A stretch of 64,000 nt of DNA, from assembly GCA_024404145.1 (NCBI GenBank), contig JAKSQK010000001.1, forward strand, positions 1-64,000. The letters run 5' to 3'. The notes below the pieces were generated by a model, which saw only the letters and a list, made by a program, of their open reading frames with translations, did not search any database and was not told where the DNA came from. The number at the start of each line of letters is the position of its first letter. Position 1 is the first letter of the stretch. Origin of the DNA: Clostridia bacterium (GTDB lineage: Bacteria; Bacillota; Clostridia; Oscillospirales; Acutalibacteraceae). Both the position numbers and the translations under genes were made by a program. Shown here in pieces: positions 61,046 through 64,000 of this stretch.

Positions 61046-62337
61046 ACATTCCAACCTCCTAATGAATTGAATTTTGTTACTGTTTCGTTTTTGATTTTCA
61101 TACCGCTCGGTCTGAAAAAGCGAACATCTTCGAAGGCGTAACGCATAGCATCGCATAAATGGTTATCGCAGTCCTTCGGCATTTTCTGACCGTTTTCGTT
61201 TCGCTTTTCATCGTAGGTGTAGGTAGAAAGTTCCTTTAAGGTATTAACACAAGAGGGATTAACTGTAATTTTGTACTCACATATGTTTGCAATACCGTTA
61301 AGAATACTGTCCCTGCCTTTTTTTGAAGGTGCAATTCTTGAAATTCCGAGGCGCCTTAAATCATCGTTTGATTTCGGCTCGGCGGAGTCGGCTCTGATTC
61401 TCTCTTTTGCATAACCCTTTCGGGTAATTTCGTTTGCAATATCGCAGTTAAGCATTTTTGTTTTATAAAACTCATCGAAAACATAAATTATTTTCTTTAC
61501 GGGGTTTACTTTCATTGCGATAAATGCGGTCGGGTCGTTAGAATAGCCGTAGTCGAGTCCGAAAAAGTTTTTCCAGTTATCGGCATCATTTTCCGTAATG
61601 TCGATAATACCGCTTTCAAAATTTTCATAAACAAGACCTTCCGAAATCCCCCAGTTCCCAAGACCTGCAACCTCATATTTTCGTATGTTTGTTTTTTTCA
61701 TTTCCTCAAAAACTTCAAGGTCTGTTTCATCGAGGAACTCATTGATAAAATAATTAGTTGAAAATATGTCGCAGTTGGAAGGAGGGTTATCAAAGAACCT
61801 TTTTTTAAGCCAGTGGGTTTCACTCCAAGGATTAAAAGTAAGTGTTGTCTGCTTGAATAATCCATCGCCGACTTTACCTCTCGGAACGGATAAATCAAGT
61901 TTCAAAAAATCTTCTTCCTTTGGAATTTCAAATGCTTCTTCTATCCAAACAAAATTAAGATAACCTTTTGAAACGGTTGTAGAAGCAAGTTTGAGAACAT
62001 CGTCAAACCCTCGGAAAAGTATTTTTTGACCCGTAGGCAGATAGGTCATTTCCATAGGTGAAACGGTGTTTCTCCAAAGATTTTCGACATGCAGTTTTTT
62101 CTGAGCCCAAACGAGTTGGGCAAAGGTACTGTCTCGGTGGGTGTTCATAACTTGGCGCACAACAAGAAGATTTGTATTTTTATATTTCATTAGGCGGAAG
62201 ATAAAATTGAGCGCCGTTGTGGTGCTCTTTTTTGATGCCTTTCCGCCTTTGAGCACCCGATACCGTTTTTCGGAATTCCAAAAATCGTTATAGCCCTTTC
62301 CGACTATTTCGGATATTCGAAGTTCACATGTCTTCAA
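61042..62337 (-). CDS. Phage terminase large subunit
   Basis: The 431-residue motor packages DNA into the capsid. The ATPase part has a deviant Walker A (GGKASKKSTT, residues 31-40) and Walker B (FVWIEEA). The RNase-H-like nuclease part has GLDYGYSNDPTAF, IRADSAEPKS and DNHLCDAMRYA, with its acidic residues intact. It overlaps terS by 14 nt. Confidence 0.93.
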   Translation of the reverse strand: MKTCELRISEIVGKGYNDFWNSEKRYRVLKGGKASKKSTTTALNFIFRLMKYKNTNLLVVRQVMNTHRDSTFAQLVWAQKKLHVENLWRNTVSPMEMTYLPTGQKILFRGFDDVLKLASTTVSKGYLNFVWIEEAFEIPKEEDFLKLDLSVPRGKVGDGLFKQTTLTFNPWSETHWLKKRFFDNPPSNCDIFSTNYFINEFLDETDLEVFEEMKKTNIRKYEVAGLGNWGISEGLVYENFESGIIDITENDADNWKNFFGLDYGYSNDPTAFIAMKVNPVKKIIYVFDEFYKTKMLNCDIANEITRKGYAKERIRADSAEPKSNDDLRRLGISRIAPSKKGRDSILNGIANICEYKITVNPSCVNTLKELSTYTYDEKRNENGQKMPKDCDNHLCDAMRYAFEDVRFFRPSGMKIKNETVTKFNSLGGWNV

Positions 62338-62581
62338 TGATTTTTACCACCTCTTTGCTTTTTTCGGAGTTTTCGCCCGAAATAATACTGCGCAGTTCTT
62401 TGATGGCAGAAAGGTCGCCGTTTTTCGCTTTTTTGTAGAGCGCTATCAAAACCGCCGTCTTTCTTGTCGGTTTTTTGAAAACAAACCCTTCATCTGTAAG
62501 TGATGTAACCTCGGCGTTTGGTAGCTTCTCATTCAAAAGTCTTAACATTTCCGATTTTAACTGGTCGGATTTTTCTGTCAT
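62324..62581 (-). CDS. Phage terminase small subunit-like protein
   Basis: An 85-residue protein before terL, with TRKTAVLIALYKKAKNGDLS followed by AIKELRSI, resembling the small DUF5681-type helical proteins associated with terminases. AAAGGA precedes the ATG. The small subunit normally recognises the packaging site. A hairpin and a possible small upstream frame precede it. Confidence 0.65.
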   Translation of the reverse strand: MTEKSDQLKSEMLRLLNEKLPNAEVTSLTDEGFVFKKPTRKTAVLIALYKKAKNGDLSAIKELRSIISGENSEKSKEVVKIIEDM

Positions 62582-62664
62582 ATCGGTTTCCTTTCTGCTT
62601 TATTCGGCGGATTTTTACCCGCCGCATTTATAATATCCCGATAATTTGCGACATTCACCGACAT
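62578..62664 (-). CDS. Possible 28-codon leader ORF before terS
   Basis: An ATG at 62664 opens a 28-codon frame (starting MSVNVANYRDIINAAG) whose TGA overlaps the terS ATG in an ATGA junction. A hairpin (CGGCGG and CCGCCG, 62605-62624) lies within it. No good ribosome binding site is seen. It could be a remnant of a larger gene or a translationally coupled leader. Confidence 0.35.
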   Translation of the reverse strand: MSVNVANYRDIINAAGKNPPNKAERKPI

Positions 62665-62706
62665 ATATTTTTTAACTTTTATCAAGGCAAAAAAATCAGA
62701 TAATTC

Positions 62707-62735
62707 TTGACATGGTGTTGACTATTTTATATAAT
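62707..62735 (+). promoter_or_regulatory. Promoter of the ATP-grasp gene
   Basis: TTGACA (62707-62712) and TATAAT (62730-62735), 17-bp spacer. A further TTGACT (62718) and TATAAT (62744-62749) overlap it but are 20 bp apart. Confidence 0.75.
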
Positions 62736-62782
62736 TATGTTAGTATAATATTTTCATTTTTTCGAAAGGTTATGGAAAAATA

Positions 62783-63829
62783 ATGAAAAATGCAATAGGT
62801 ATTATCATAAGCAGCAGCGGAGTTTTAGGAGAACGGGCAACTTCTTCTTTACAGGCAAACTATCTTTACGGTGTTGAAAGTTATGCCGTTCCGTTTTTAG
62901 AGGTTGAAAATTACATAAAAAACGGTTACATAAATGCCTATAAATGGGAAAACGGAAAAATAGTTGAATGCCAAATTGATTTTCCGAAATACATAGATAT
63001 ATCATGGAGTGTTTCGAGAATTAAAAGAAACAATGAGGATATATATAATTGGATTCGTGAGAATACCGTTCTTTTAGACGAACAGGCAACCGACAAGTTT
63101 TTTCTGCAAAACAGAATGATGCGGAGCGAACTTTCGCCATATGCCATTCCTACTTTTGCTTTTAACGATTATGGTACGCTTCTTAATATGACCTTGGCTA
63201 TCCCAAAAGCCATAGTTAAGCCGAGGGGCGGAACAAAGGGAGCCGGTATTATGGCTGTTGACCTAAAAGACGACGGTGTTTATTTTTCAACCAAAGAGAA
63301 AAGCGGACTGTTAACCGAGGAAGCTTTTTTGGAATATGTTGGCGGTGTCGGAAGAGAATGCGACTTTTTGTTTGAGCCGCGGCTTAATTTGTTAAATGCT
63401 GAGGGAAAGGCCGTAGATTTCAGATGCCTTGTTGCCCGAAACGGAACAGGCGATTGGCAAAATGTTTTAACCTATGCGAGAATAGGCGGTTCAAATGTCG
63501 TTTCTAATTTCTCATACGGCGGCGGTTCGCTAAATTTCGCCATTAAGGTTTTAGAGCAGATGGTAGGCGATAAGGCCGAAGAAAAATTAGCCGAAATAAA
63601 CGAAGTTGCCTTAAAAACAGCCGCTTTTGTTCAAAGTCATGCAACGGTAAATTCCTGCCGTTTGGGTATTGATATTTGTGTTGACCGAGATACAAATCGG
63701 GTTTATGTTATAGAAGCCAACGCAAAGCCGGGTGTAAAATTCGTAGGGCCTTGGCCTCTTGCGTTAGTTCTTGCTCAGTACTATAAATATGTGCTTGAAA
63801 ACGGCGCATTTAGTGATTATAAAAAATAA
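62783..63829 (+). CDS. YheC/YheD-type ATP-grasp protein
   Basis: A 348-residue ATP-grasp protein. IPKAIVKPRGGTKGAGIMAV forms the nucleotide-binding lysine segment, and VYVIEANAKPGVKFVG forms the metal-binding end. The closest known group is the YheC/YheD endospore coat-associated proteins. Ligase substrates are not known. GAAAGG precedes the start region. Confidence 0.82.
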   Translation: MKNAIGIIISSSGVLGERATSSLQANYLYGVESYAVPFLEVENYIKNGYINAYKWENGKIVECQIDFPKYIDISWSVSRIKRNNEDIYNWIRENTVLLDEQATDKFFLQNRMMRSELSPYAIPTFAFNDYGTLLNMTLAIPKAIVKPRGGTKGAGIMAVDLKDDGVYFSTKEKSGLLTEEAFLEYVGGVGRECDFLFEPRLNLLNAEGKAVDFRCLVARNGTGDWQNVLTYARIGGSNVVSNFSYGGGSLNFAIKVLEQMVGDKAEEKLAEINEVALKTAAFVQSHATVNSCRLGIDICVDRDTNRVYVIEANAKPGVKFVGPWPLALVLAQYYKYVLENGAFSDYKK

Positions 63830-63841
63830 GGAGTTGTTTTT

Positions 63842-64000
63842 TTGAAAAAGGTAAAGGTTTCATTAGGTTTGGCAATTCTCATTTCGCTTGTTTTAGGTAT
63901 TGTTGCAGGTATTATCCTGCAAAACAACGGTGATTTCACAACGGCATATCTTAAACCGTTCGGAACGATTTATATCAATTTACTTAAATTGCTTGTAGTT
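63842..64000 (+). CDS. Dicarboxylate/amino acid:cation symporter, 5' part
   Basis: The gene runs off the window; 53 codons are seen. The start is TTG at 63842, 8 nt after AAGGAG. A membrane helix (LGLAILISLVLGIVAGIIL) is followed by YLKPFGTIYINLLKLLVV, the typical beginning of SDF-family (GltP/DctA) transporters, which take up dicarboxylates or glutamate with Na+ or H+. Confidence 0.85.
   Translation, partial: MKKVKVSLGLAILISLVLGIVAGIILQNNGDFTTAYLKPFGTIYINLLKLLVV

Noticed and set aside
61750..61965. Plus-strand frame opposite terL
   Set aside because: It is short, antisense to a well-supported terminase, and has no ribosome binding site.

Overview
The window looks like a chromosomal segment of a low-GC, endospore-forming Firmicute of the class Clostridia, probably an uncultured Oscillospiraceae/Ruminococcaceae-like gut bacterium. 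The evidence is the A+T-rich sequence with AGGAGG-type ribosome binding sites and TTGACA/TATAAT promoters, the sporulation genes (spoIIE, sleB, a YheC/D-type coat-associated ATP-grasp gene, a SpoIIQ-like peptidase), a V-type ATPase operon and a cohesin-domain surface protein. The lineage is inferred from family content; no database search was possible.

Layout. 1-260: three tRNA genes (Phe, partial; Gly; Cys). 256-2136: an 85-bp exact direct repeat brackets a small XRE regulator and a divergent surface protein with a C-terminal SPKTG sorting signal. 2337-3317: a GMP synthase lacking the glutaminase domain. 3305-5640: a restriction-modification island (C5-cytosine methylase, PD-(D/E)XK nuclease, C-protein regulator) inserted exactly at the 3' end of guaA and bounded by a 13-bp repeat of the gene's last codons. 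5776-8127: GNAT acetyltransferase, a C-terminally short MocR-type regulator and an ECF-transporter S component. 8260-15330: a V-ATPase operon (E, DUF2764-like, A, B, D, I, K) whose proteolipid keeps known Na+ ligands. 15403-23773: EamA-type protein, yceD-rpmF, DUF512 radical SAM, der, plsY, gpsA, rpmB, a HAD phosphatase, an MFS transporter and dCMP deaminase.

33842 back to 23825 (minus strand): one long translation and RNA operon, rimP-nusA-ylxR-ylxQ-infB-rbfA-nrnA-truB-ribF, ending in a lipoprotein and a cohesin/cadherin-like membrane protein. An intrinsic-terminator-like hairpin lies in its leader. 33976-39827 (minus strand): a PASTA protein with a degenerate kinase domain, an XRE-HTH::GlmM fusion whose -35 element lies in a palindrome, and spoIIE behind a promoter with 21-bp spacing. 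39988-54154: sleB, cysteine desulfurase, orphan mazF, PAP2 phosphatase, a YwaF-like membrane protein, an Mrp-type ATPase, trmB, an M23 peptidase, tandem histidine phosphatases, two FAD-dependent oxidoreductases, gap, and a YtrA-type regulator with an ABC exporter. 54169-55293: a GHL10-type lipoprotein.

62581 back to 55301 (minus strand): a compact, intact phage head cassette (TerS, TerL, small membrane protein, scaffold-like protein, Ig-tailed capsid protein, portal, connector, tail-accessory protein). No integrase, replication, lysis or tail-fibre gene is visible in the window. The window ends with the ATP-grasp spore-coat-type gene and the start of a dicarboxylate/amino-acid:cation symporter.

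The best candidates for something undescribed are (i) the stand-alone phage head cassette with the portal gene after the capsid gene, (ii) the HTH-GlmM fusion with a palindrome over its own promoter, next to (iii) a zinc-ribbon/pseudokinase/PASTA receptor, and (iv) the two small repeat-bounded islands at tRNA-Cys and guaA.
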